Shown here: one piece after another, positions 1-5,646 of the stretch | Position numbering within the stretch: the first letter of the stretch is position 1 | Layout of the letters: each line of letters begins with the position of its first letter | From: SKKY01 sp964622305 | Lineage (GTDB): Bacteria > Bacillota > Peptococcia > Peptococcales > SKKY01 | Length of the DNA stretch: 10,352 nucleotides | Assembly (NCBI GenBank): GCA_964622305.1 | Contig: CAZUPR010000047.1 | Location: 1 to 10,352 of the forward strand | Direction of reading: 5' to 3' | Made by a program: the position numbers and the translations under genes | Notes under the pieces: model-generated | Told to the model about the DNA's origin: nothing | Database searches by the model: none | Seen by the model: only the letters and a program-made list of their open reading frames with translations

Positions 1-117
1 AATAACTTTTTCCAAGGAATCCTTACCCAAATCTTTTCCCTGGCCACAGGCAGTAGTTAAAAATATTAAGGACAGTGTTAATAAAGTAAGCAGTAAAATT
101 TTCTTATTCATTTTCAT
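1..117 (-). CDS. ABC transporter substrate-binding lipoprotein, N-terminal fragment (probably thiamine-precursor binding)
   Basis: Only the first 39 residues are inside the window; the gene runs off the left edge. The start shows a basic n-region (MKMNKK), a leucine-rich hydrophobic stretch and a lipobox ending in T-T-A-C with the cysteine at residue 24. This predicts a lipoprotein anchored to the outer face of the membrane. The ATG at 117 is chosen because an AAGGAGG lies 11 bases upstream (129-135); the alternative ATG at 111 would be 17 bases away. The start overlaps the end of the permease gene by 14 bases, which suggests translational coupling. Its position behind a TPP riboswitch and an ABC permease makes a ThiY/NMT1-like binding protein for HMP or a related thiamine precursor the most likely identity. 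That is inference, since no ligand-binding domain is visible here. Confidence 0.72.
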   Translation of the reverse strand, partial: MKMNKKILLLTLLTLSLIFLTTACGQGKDLGKDSLEKVI

Positions 118-901
118 CAGATGAAATTCCTCCTTTGATTTTTTCCCAGGGCATGAAGGCCAGGGAAAGGTATTCCGTAATTTTAAAAAGAATCAAACTT
201 ATAAATACAACTAAAAAGATTGCTGCAAAAAGATTGCTGGTTTTAAAGGTCTGCATAGACCTGATCATGTAAACCCCCAGTCCCTTATTGCCACCCAGCC
301 ACTCGCCAATAACTGCTCCCATAATGCTATAAGTCACTGAAATTTTTAGGCCTGAGAAAAAATAGGGCAGGGCAAAGGGAATCTTTATATGCCTGATAAT
401 CTGCCAGTGGCTGGCTCCCATAACTTTTAAAAGATCCATTTCTTTCTGGGGAGCTTCTTCTAAACCCTGGCTGACACTCACAGTCAAAGGAAAGAAAGAA
501 ACCAAAGTCACAGTTAAAATTTTTGGCCACAAGCCCAGACCAAACCAAATCATAATTACGGGCGCCAGAGCAATTATAGGAATGGTTTGAGAAATTACCA
601 AAAGCGGATAAAGAAGTTTCTTTAAGAATGACCACTTATTCATGGCATAGGCAATTAAAAGAGCCAGAATGATACCCAGAAAAAGTCCTGAAAGAGCTGC
701 TAAAAGAGTATACCTGCTATGATAAAAAAGCAGATCTATATTGAGAAGAAAAGCTTTTGCTATGCCCGAGGGAAGTGGCAGAATATATTCTGGCAAATTA
801 AAGCTTCTTACAGAAAGCTCCCAGAAAAAAAAGAGCAAGGCTATAAAAAAAGCCGGATAAAGAATTGACTGTCTTTTCTTCCAATATTTATTTTTGCCCA
901 T
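104..901 (-). CDS. thiX: ABC transporter permease, ThiX-like (thiamine precursor uptake)
   Basis: This is a 265-residue inner-membrane permease of the binding-protein-dependent type found in nitrate, taurine, sulfonate and HMP systems. About six hydrophobic segments are visible (roughly residues 13-30, 64-86, 98-120, 127-145, 185-205 and 223-245). The cytoplasmic EAA-type loop that docks the ATPase is at residues 162-175 (GASHWQ...KIP), and the family-typical GEWLGGNKGLG follows at 199-209. The family alone cannot give the substrate. Assignment to thiamine-precursor (HMP) uptake rests on the TPP riboswitch directly upstream. The ATG at 901 has a GTGAGG-like site about seven bases upstream. 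The stop overlaps the start of the lipoprotein gene, so the two subunits are probably coupled. No ATPase gene is visible; it is presumably beyond the left edge. A related substrate (another thiamine moiety) remains possible. Confidence 0.82.
   Translation of the reverse strand: MGKNKYWKKRQSILYPAFFIALLFFFWELSVRSFNLPEYILPLPSGIAKAFLLNIDLLFYHSRYTLLAALSGLFLGIILALLIAYAMNKWSFLKKLLYPLLVISQTIPIIALAPVIMIWFGLGLWPKILTVTLVSFFPLTVSVSQGLEEAPQKEMDLLKVMGASHWQIIRHIKIPFALPYFFSGLKISVTYSIMGAVIGEWLGGNKGLGVYMIRSMQTFKTSNLFAAIFLVVFISLILFKITEYLSLAFMPWEKIKGGISSDENE
129..135 (-). promoter_or_regulatory. Ribosome binding site of the binding-protein gene
   Basis: AAGGAGG lies inside the 3' end of the permease gene. Its 11-base spacing favours the ATG at 117 over the one at 111. 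Confidence 0.7.
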
Positions 902-921
902 TTTCTTTCCTCACTTTCTTT

Positions 922-962
922 AAATAGAAAAGCCACCCCATGCTAAAAATGCCGGGATGGCT
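922..962 (-). terminator. Intrinsic terminator controlled by the TPP riboswitch
   Basis: Read on the minus strand, AGCCATCCCG (962-953) pairs with TGGGGTGGCT (940-931). The stem is about ten base pairs, including a U-G and a terminal G-U pair, with a loop of about 12 bases. It is followed by the T-rich tract TTTTCTATTT. It lies between the riboswitch core and the permease start, where a ligand-controlled transcription terminator is expected. Confidence 0.85.
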
Positions 963-965
963 GAG
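958..965 (-). promoter_or_regulatory. Antiterminator segment pairing with the riboswitch core
   Basis: CTCAGCCA on the minus strand is perfectly complementary over eight bases to TGGCTGAG at 1050-1043, which contains the conserved CUGAG of the TPP aptamer. Its last five bases are also the first five of the terminator stem. Pairing with the aptamer would therefore exclude the terminator, and TPP binding would free it. The complementarity is visible; the switching role is inferred. Confidence 0.65.
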
Positions 966-980
966 CGCTTAATAAGCAAA

Positions 981-1072
981 CTATATTCCTACGCTGGCAT
1001 TACCCAGATCAGGTCTAAGGTCGGAACCAAAACAGACTCCCTCTCAGCCAGCTTAAGCCAGCTCCCTTTTTT
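981..1072 (-). promoter_or_regulatory. TPP riboswitch (THI-box)
   Basis: The minus strand carries the hallmark aptamer elements in order. CTGAGA is at 1047-1042, then a small variable hairpin (GGGAGTCTGTTTTGGTTCC), then GACCTTAG, then the highly conserved ACCTGATCTGG at 1014-1004, GTAATGCCAGCG, and GTAGGAA ending at 986. CTGG and CCAG form the P5 stem. The RNA binds thiamine pyrophosphate; in Bacillota it usually controls termination in cis. Here it is followed within about 20 bases by an intrinsic terminator and then by an ABC permease gene, so high TPP should shut off the transporter. The outer P1 helix is AT-rich and its exact ends are uncertain. Confidence 0.96.
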
Positions 1073-1084
1073 CTATTCTATATA

Positions 1085-1113
1085 ATTAGATACATCCTAA
1101 CATATTACATGAA
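1085..1113 (-). promoter_or_regulatory. Candidate promoter for the thiamine transporter operon
   Basis: TTCATG at 1113-1108 (three of six matches to TTGACA) and TCTAAT at 1090-1085 (five of six matches to TATAAT) are separated by 17 bases. The predicted start point is about 1077-1079, just upstream of the riboswitch, which is the expected geometry. The -35 box is poor and the region is AT-rich, so chance matches are easy. Confidence 0.4.
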
Positions 1114-1124
1114 TCTTGCATAGT

Positions 1125-1592
1125 TTATTCCTCTTGAACGCGGACAACCCAAGAAGCTACCCAGGCTATATTGCCACTTTCAAGCTTTACCCTGTACCAA
1201 TCATCTTCCTGGTCCATGATTACCATTGGAGTCTTTGGAGCCACTCTTTCAACCAAAGGATTATTGGTACCAGGAGCAGTTCTGGTATTTACACCATTGT
1301 ATTCATCCTTAACATAGGCAACCATAACCTTATTGCTTACTGGCGGCTCTTCTTTTACTTCCTCTTCTTCATTTGGTTTAACCGTAGTTCCTTCATTTTC
1401 CGATACTTTGGTCAACAAAGCTTCTTCAAGAAGGGCAATCTTCTCCTTTAAAAGAAGCTGTTCTTCTTTAAGCTTGGCCAACTCTGCAGTGTCAGGCATT
1501 TCTCTTTCTGCATCAGCAAAAACATAACCTGTAAGGAAAAAGCCTGCCAGAACAAAAATCAGCGACAAGACTATTAATTTTTTTGTAGACAT
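1125..1592 (-). CDS. Secreted or membrane-anchored bacterial SH3-domain protein with coiled coil
   Basis: The protein has 155 residues in three parts. Residues 4-26 are a hydrophobic signal segment ending ...GYVFA-DA, a plausible signal-peptidase site, though it could also stay as an anchor. Residues 36-62 are a Leu/Glu/Lys-rich, probably coiled-coil stretch, followed by an acidic Pro/Glu linker. Residues 89-153 form an SH3b (SH3_3-like) domain with the typical NTRTAPGT...LVERV...DDWYRVKL...AWVASWVV pattern. SH3b domains outside the membrane commonly bind cell-wall peptides or sugars; no catalytic domain is fused here, so a structural or wall-binding role is inferred. AAGGAGG stands four bases before the ATG, rather close but clear. 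It is the last gene of the cluster that begins with dnaE, 15 bases after the CBS-ACT gene. No terminator is seen after it. Confidence 0.82.
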   Translation of the reverse strand: MSTKKLIVLSLIFVLAGFFLTGYVFADAEREMPDTAELAKLKEEQLLLKEKIALLEEALLTKVSENEGTTVKPNEEEEVKEEPPVSNKVMVAYVKDEYNGVNTRTAPGTNNPLVERVAPKTPMVIMDQEDDWYRVKLESGNIAWVASWVVRVQEE

Positions 1593-1607
1593 TTTTCCTC
1601 CTTCTGT

Positions 1608-2270
1608 TTATGCATTTACCACATTTTTAAGATTGAATCCTTTTTCTTTAAGCTCATTGACAATCTTTTGATCATCCTGTGATGTAATTCTTAGCTCAAT
1701 CATAATTTTTTCTTCTTTATTTGCATAAACCAATAATTTTTGAATATTGCCACCATTAGCGAAGATGATTTCTGAGATATCTCTTAAAATACCTCCCTTA
1801 TCTTCTTCAATTTCAATTATAATCCTGGTGCCAGGCTCCTTATAGCCCATGACAGTTATAAAAACATCAAAGATATCAGACTCAGTAACAATACCAACAA
1901 CTTCTTCGCCATTCATAACGGGAAGGCCACCAATTTTATGTTCACGTAAAAGAACAGCTGCTTGTCCAACTAATGCATTTTGATCAATAGTAATAAGCTT
2001 GCCTGGTCTGTCTTTTCTTACCTTTAAAATATCGCCGATAGTAGTTTTAGCCAAAAGATAGTTTAATTCAAAAATGCTAAGACTGGTTGCCGGAGAAGCA
2101 GAAACCTCACTTAAATCTTTTTTAGTAACTATATCTACCAGTTTATCATTGTCATCAACTACTAATAATCTTCTGATAGAATTATTTTGCATTAAATCTA
2201 AAGCATCCGATAGAAGAGTTGTTTTCTTGATAGTTAATGGAGCCTTAGTCATTATTTCTTTTACTTGCAT
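1608..2270 (-). CDS. CBS-CBS-ACT domain protein (AcuB-like regulator)
   Basis: This is a 220-residue cytosolic protein with no signal peptide. CBS domain 1 spans about residues 1-55 (IMTKAPLTI near the start, DIVTKKDL at 46-53). CBS domain 2 spans about 78-138 (GIVTESD at 126-132). A C-terminal ACT domain spans about 148-217 (IIIEIEEDKGGILRDIS, GGNI). CBS pairs bind adenine nucleotides or other adenosyl ligands, and ACT domains bind amino acids or similar small molecules. The arrangement matches AcuB-type proteins, whose biochemical role is not firmly settled. A sensor of energy charge would suit a cluster with pfkA and pyk, but that is inference. AGGAGGT lies six bases upstream of the ATG (2277-2283). 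The gene follows the MORN gene by 27 bases. Confidence 0.88.
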   Translation of the reverse strand: MQVKEIMTKAPLTIKKTTLLSDALDLMQNNSIRRLLVVDDNDKLVDIVTKKDLSEVSASPATSLSIFELNYLLAKTTIGDILKVRKDRPGKLITIDQNALVGQAAVLLREHKIGGLPVMNGEEVVGIVTESDIFDVFITVMGYKEPGTRIIIEIEEDKGGILRDISEIIFANGGNIQKLLVYANKEEKIMIELRITSQDDQKIVNELKEKGFNLKNVVNA

Positions 2271-2297
2271 AAAAATACCTCCTATGTTCTATATCTT

Positions 2298-2861
2298 TTA
2301 ACGCCATTTATTTCCGTCTCTAAATTCACCGTCATGCTTAATATTACCCGCTTCTGAATATAAAGTACCTATACCATTTAATTTATTATTTTTAAACTCT
2401 CCCTCATACATAAGGGCGCCGCTTTCATAATAAAACTTTCCCTGGCCATGAGGAACATTATTTTGCACCTCACCCTCATACATGAGCTTACCATTTGAGT
2501 GGTATAGTTTTCCAACACCTTCCATGGAATTTTTTTCCCACTGGCCTTCATAAATTAAATTTCCTTCCGGAGAGTATACACTTCCCTGACCCCACATCTG
2601 GTTTTCCTTCCACTCTCCTTCATAACGAAGTTTGCCATCTGAGTAGTACACTTTTCCCAGGCCTTCAAACTTATCATTAGCCCACTGGCCTTCATAAAGG
2701 ATTTTGTCATCCTTATAGTACATGGTGCCAAAGCCCTGACGTTTACCAGCTTCTTTTTCTCCCTCGTATTTTAAGGAATCATTGGGCAGGAACTCTCCCT
2801 TCTGGCAGCCGGCCATAAAAAGAAGGCTTATTATTAAAAAAATTAGTGCAGTTTTTTTCAT
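2298..2861 (-). CDS. MORN-repeat lipoprotein
   Basis: With the start at 2861 the protein has 187 residues. It opens with MKK, a hydrophobic core and a lipobox ending in M-A-G-C (cysteine at residue 19), so it should be an anchored lipoprotein. The rest is six consecutive 24-residue MORN repeats starting at residues 32, 56, 80, 104, 128 and 152, plus a partial seventh at 176. Each has the form YEGEW...N...G.G..Y...G. The frame is open back to an ATG at 2891, but that start has no ribosome binding site and would put charged residues before the signal peptide. The ATG at 2861 has GGAGG seven bases upstream. MORN repeats form elongated beta-sheet structures that bind proteins or lipids; the bacterial partners are mostly unknown, and none can be named here. 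It lies between the GlmS-like and CBS-ACT genes. Confidence 0.88.
   Translation of the reverse strand: MKKTALIFLIISLLFMAGCQKGEFLPNDSLKYEGEKEAGKRQGFGTMYYKDDKILYEGQWANDKFEGLGKVYYSDGKLRYEGEWKENQMWGQGSVYSPEGNLIYEGQWEKNSMEGVGKLYHSNGKLMYEGEVQNNVPHGQGKFYYESGALMYEGEFKNNKLNGIGTLYSEAGNIKHDGEFRDGNKWR
2337..2768 (-). repeat. Six tandem 72-base MORN-coding units
   Basis: The six 24-residue repeats are encoded by in-register 72-base units. At DNA level the best-kept part is the segment coding for Y-E-G-E/Q-W (plus-strand pattern ccctcata or ccttcata at each unit border). The units are diverged, so this is an old duplication rather than a fresh expansion. Confidence 0.75.
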
Positions 2862-2868
2862 TAAAGAT

Positions 2869-2873
2869 CCTCC
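2869..2873 (-). promoter_or_regulatory. Ribosome binding site that fixes the MORN gene start
   Basis: GGAGG stands seven bases before the ATG at 2861. It lies inside the longer open frame from 2891, showing that the upstream ATG is unlikely to be used. Confidence 0.8.
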
Positions 2874-2892
2874 ATGTTTCTTTTTATACATT

Positions 2893-3960
2893 TTATTCTG
2901 ATGTCACCGCCTTGGTCAAATTTCTGGGACTATCTACATCATTACCCTTAGCAAGTGCCGTATAATAAGCTAGCAGTTGCAAAGGAATGATAGAAATTAT
3001 GGGAGTAAGCAAATCTGGCATCTTAGGAATAAATAAAAGTTGATCACCTTTTTCTGCAGATTCTTTACTGCCCTCCTGAGCTATGATTGCAGCTCTGGCA
3101 CCCATCTTCTTTAGCTCATCAACTATAGATAAGGTTCTTTCTGACAAGGCCTCCTGAGTGTTGACAGCCAGAATTTGACTTTCTTCAGTTATCAGGGCCA
3201 TAGTCCCGTGTTTCATCTCACCAGAGGCAAAGGCCTCAGCGTGAATATAGGATATCTCTTTTATCTTTAAGACTCCCTCCCTGGCAGTAGCCCAGTCCAG
3301 GCCTTTTCCCAGATAGAAAATATCACTCTTCTCTTTGAAACCTTCTGCCATTACATGGTAAAAGCTGGCTTCTTGTTCCAAAAGAATTTTCTCTGCATAA
3401 AGAGGTAATTGAAGTATATCATTTTTCAGTTTTTTTGCTTCATCTGCTTGAGACGAAGCCACTATCTGGGCAAAATCAATGGCTAAAAGATAAAGTACCA
3501 GTAAGGTGGCTGTGTAGGCTTTGGTTGAAGCAATAGCTACTTCTTCACCGGCCAAAATATCCAAAGCAAAATCTGCCTCATTAGCAATAGTGCTGTCTAT
3601 AACATTAACCAGGGCAAGAGTTCTGGCCCCCATTTTATTTGCGTATCTTAAAGATGATAAGGTGTCGGCAGTCTGGCCTGACTGACTGATAAAAATTACC
3701 AGGGTTTCCTCATCAATAAGTGGCTGCCTCAAATAAAATTCTGAGGCAAGGTCTGTTTCAACGGGAATTCTTAAAAATCTTTCCAAAATAATCTTTCCAC
3801 TAAGACCAGCGTGATAAGAAGTTCCGCTTGCAACAATATATATCTTTTTACAATCCCTTATTAATTCTTCTGGCACTCTAATCTGGCTGTCTAGTATTCT
3901 GGCTAAAACTTCTGGTTGCTCATTTATTTCCTTAAGCATCTTGTGCTTAAATTCTTTCAT
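2893..3960 (-). CDS. Stand-alone GlmS-type isomerase (double SIS) protein without glutaminase domain
   Basis: This 355-residue protein matches only the C-terminal isomerase half of glucosamine-6-phosphate synthase (GlmS, usually about 600 residues). It starts with FKHKMLKEINEQPEVL, like the GlmS interdomain segment. SIS domain 1 spans about 38-165 (SGTSYHAG at 45-52, SQSGQTADT at 92-100, STKAYT) and SIS domain 2 about 205-340. It ends SPRNLTKAVTSE, the GlmS C-terminal signature. Residues matching E. coli GlmS Glu488, His504 and Lys603 are present as E235, H251 and K350, so sugar-phosphate isomerisation should be possible. The N-terminal Cys glutaminase is absent: only 33 bases separate it from the PspC gene, so it is not a broken full-length gene. 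GAGGGGG ten bases upstream of the ATG supports this start. It may use free ammonia, act as a glucosamine-6-phosphate deaminase, or work on another amino-sugar phosphate. KHGT replaces the usual KHGP. The exact reaction is unknown. Confidence 0.85.
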   Translation of the reverse strand: MKEFKHKMLKEINEQPEVLARILDSQIRVPEELIRDCKKIYIVASGTSYHAGLSGKIILERFLRIPVETDLASEFYLRQPLIDEETLVIFISQSGQTADTLSSLRYANKMGARTLALVNVIDSTIANEADFALDILAGEEVAIASTKAYTATLLVLYLLAIDFAQIVASSQADEAKKLKNDILQLPLYAEKILLEQEASFYHVMAEGFKEKSDIFYLGKGLDWATAREGVLKIKEISYIHAEAFASGEMKHGTMALITEESQILAVNTQEALSERTLSIVDELKKMGARAAIIAQEGSKESAEKGDQLLFIPKMPDLLTPIISIIPLQLLAYYTALAKGNDVDSPRNLTKAVTSE

Positions 3961-3993
3961 CAGTTAAGTGCCCCCTCAATTTGCACGCTTTAA

Positions 3994-4188
3994 TTAATTT
4001 TTATAAATATTACTTGATGGCATTAAAATTGCTGCAACTATATAAATAAATATCCCACTGCTGCCTGTAATGGCTAGTATCACAAAAATTAATCTTACCA
4101 AGGTGGAAGAAATCCCAAAAAATTCTGCCAAACCACCACATACGCCAAAAAGCATCTTGTCTGTATTTGATTTATACAACTGTTTCAT
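3994..4188 (-). CDS. Small PspC-domain membrane protein
   Basis: This 64-residue protein consists of almost nothing but a PspC domain. The N-terminal part reads KQLYKSNTDKMLFGVCGGLAEFFGI. One long hydrophobic segment follows at about residues 28-56, then the typical end ILMPSS. PspC proteins belong to envelope-stress (phage shock) systems in some bacteria. In many Bacillota such short forms stand alone with no other psp genes, as here, and their job is unclear. AGGAGGTG lies just upstream of the ATG and overlaps the pyk stop codon region; the gap to pyk is 12 bases, so expression with pyk is likely. Confidence 0.9.
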   Translation of the reverse strand: MKQLYKSNTDKMLFGVCGGLAEFFGISSTLVRLIFVILAITGSSGIFIYIVAAILMPSSNIYKN

Positions 4189-4200
4189 GACTTCACCTCC

Positions 4201-5616
4201 TCACTGTCCGGCCACTTCTACCTTTATAAGGTTAGTGGTTCCCTTAGCTTTTACCGGTATTCCTGCTGTAAGAACTACTAAGTCACCCTTAGAGATTAAA
4301 TCTTCTCTTAGGGCCGTGTCAATTGCATTTTTTATCATTTCATCAGTTCCCTCATTAGGTGTGGTAAGGAGGGATTCTACTCCCCAGACCAGCTTTAGCT
4401 TGCGACAAACCCTCTCACTTGGGCTGGCTGCAATAATTGTTGCTCTGGGCCTATATTTAGAAACCATTTTTGCTGTCGATCCTGATGCTGTTGAGGTTAT
4501 TACTGCCCTGGCTTCAAGAGTGCCAGATAAACTACAAGCTGCACTGGCAATGGAGTCAGATACTGTATTTTTCATGGGCTGAATTTCCTTATCTTTTTCA
4601 AAAAGATTAAGAGCTTTCTCTGTATTTTTAGCAATTCTGTCCATAGTTATAATTGAAGCCACCGGGTATTTGCCAGCTGCTGTTTCACCTGATAGCATCA
4701 AAGCATCAGTTCCATCAAGTATTGCATTGGCCACGTCAGAAGATTCTGCCCTGGTTGGTCTTGGATTTCTAACCATAGATTCCAGCATCTGGGTGGCAGT
4801 AATCACAGGTTTGCCTGCATAATTTGCTTTTTTTATCATCATCTTCTGGACTACAGGTACTTCTTCCATAGGAATTTCTACGCCCAAATCACCCCGGGCC
4901 ACCATAACTCCGTCAGCCAGTTCGATAATTTCATCAATATTTTCAACGCCTTCGGCATTTTCAACCTTGGCGATGATTTCCATATCCGATCCTGCCCTTT
5001 CAATAATTTTTCTTATCTCCAGAACATCACGGCCAGTTCTTACGAAACTTGCAGCCACGTAGTCAATCTTATGCTTAATGCCAAATTCTATATCGGCAAT
5101 ATCTTTTTCAATCAGGGATGGCAGGTTTAATTTCTTACCGGGTAGGTTAACCCCCTTATTGTCAGAAACCTCTCCTCCCACTATTACCTTTGTATAAAGA
5201 TACTTTTCTTCGACTTTTTCAACAAGGAGCTCAATAAGTCCATCATCAATTAATATTTTATCACCTGGATTCAAATCCATGCAAATAGTTTGATAGGAAA
5301 CGGAAATATGACCCTCATCACCAGGAATTTTTTCTGCTGTTACAATAACCTGGCTGCCAGCTTCAAGCCAGGCTGTTTTATTAACAAAACTCCCCGTCCG
5401 AATTTCTGGCCCCATGGTATCCATAAGCAGAGCAATTTGCCGGCCGGTAATTTCCTCAGCCTCTCTGATATTTTTTATAATTTGATAGTGTGATTCATGA
5501 TTACCGTGGGAAAAGTTCAAACGGGCAACATCTAATCCACTAAGAATCAGTTCTGTAAGTATAGCCACAGACTGACTGGCAGGGCCAATTGTAGCAACTA
5601 TTTTTGTTTTACGCAT
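4201..5616 (-). CDS. pyk: Pyruvate kinase
   Basis: This 471-residue enzyme catalyses phosphoenolpyruvate plus ADP to pyruvate plus ATP, the last step of glycolysis. Visible motifs in order are KIVATIGPAS at the N-terminus, ARLNFSHG at 31-38 (R32 of the active site), DTMGPEIRTG at 66-75, and IIAKVENAEG at 214-223 with catalytic K217 and metal ligand E219. ARGDLG at 240-245 carries metal ligand D243; ITATQMLESM and DGTDALMLSGETAAG follow. The C-terminal regulatory domain occupies about 350-471. Length is that of the basic enzyme; the extra C-terminal PEP-utiliser-like domain of Bacillus enzymes is missing. Glutamate in GPEIR (E117 of the muscle enzyme) predicts dependence on potassium. M68 stands where many enzymes have lysine (DTKGP). 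AGGAGG is six bases before the ATG. The gene follows pfkA by 30 bases, the usual pfkA-pyk order of Bacillota. Confidence 0.98.
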   Translation of the reverse strand: MRKTKIVATIGPASQSVAILTELILSGLDVARLNFSHGNHESHYQIIKNIREAEEITGRQIALLMDTMGPEIRTGSFVNKTAWLEAGSQVIVTAEKIPGDEGHISVSYQTICMDLNPGDKILIDDGLIELLVEKVEEKYLYTKVIVGGEVSDNKGVNLPGKKLNLPSLIEKDIADIEFGIKHKIDYVAASFVRTGRDVLEIRKIIERAGSDMEIIAKVENAEGVENIDEIIELADGVMVARGDLGVEIPMEEVPVVQKMMIKKANYAGKPVITATQMLESMVRNPRPTRAESSDVANAILDGTDALMLSGETAAGKYPVASIITMDRIAKNTEKALNLFEKDKEIQPMKNTVSDSIASAACSLSGTLEARAVITSTASGSTAKMVSKYRPRATIIAASPSERVCRKLKLVWGVESLLTTPNEGTDEMIKNAIDTALREDLISKGDLVVLTAGIPVKAKGTTNLIKVEVAGQ

Positions 5617-5646
5617 TTTTATCCTCCTCAGGGAAAAGCTTACCTC

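Noticed and set aside
1116..1451. A 111-codon plus-strand open frame opposite the SH3b gene
   Set aside because: The opposite strand has a signal peptide, coiled coil and SH3b domain in a coherent frame. The plus-strand product is aromatic-rich with no domain or ribosome binding site.
2337..2768. Periodic repeats as a possible CRISPR or non-coding array
   Set aside because: The 72-base period is in frame and encodes 24-residue MORN repeats; there are no identical repeats separated by unique spacers.
2893..3960. The GlmS-like gene as a truncated pseudogene
   Set aside because: It has its own ribosome binding site, an intact frame, complete SIS domains and catalytic residues, and no glutaminase remnants in the 33-base gap upstream.
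4070..4582. A 170-codon plus-strand open frame opposite pspC and pyk
   Set aside because: It lies antisense to two well-recognised genes, has no suitable ribosome binding site, and its translation shows no recognisable domain; it is a shadow of pyk codon usage.
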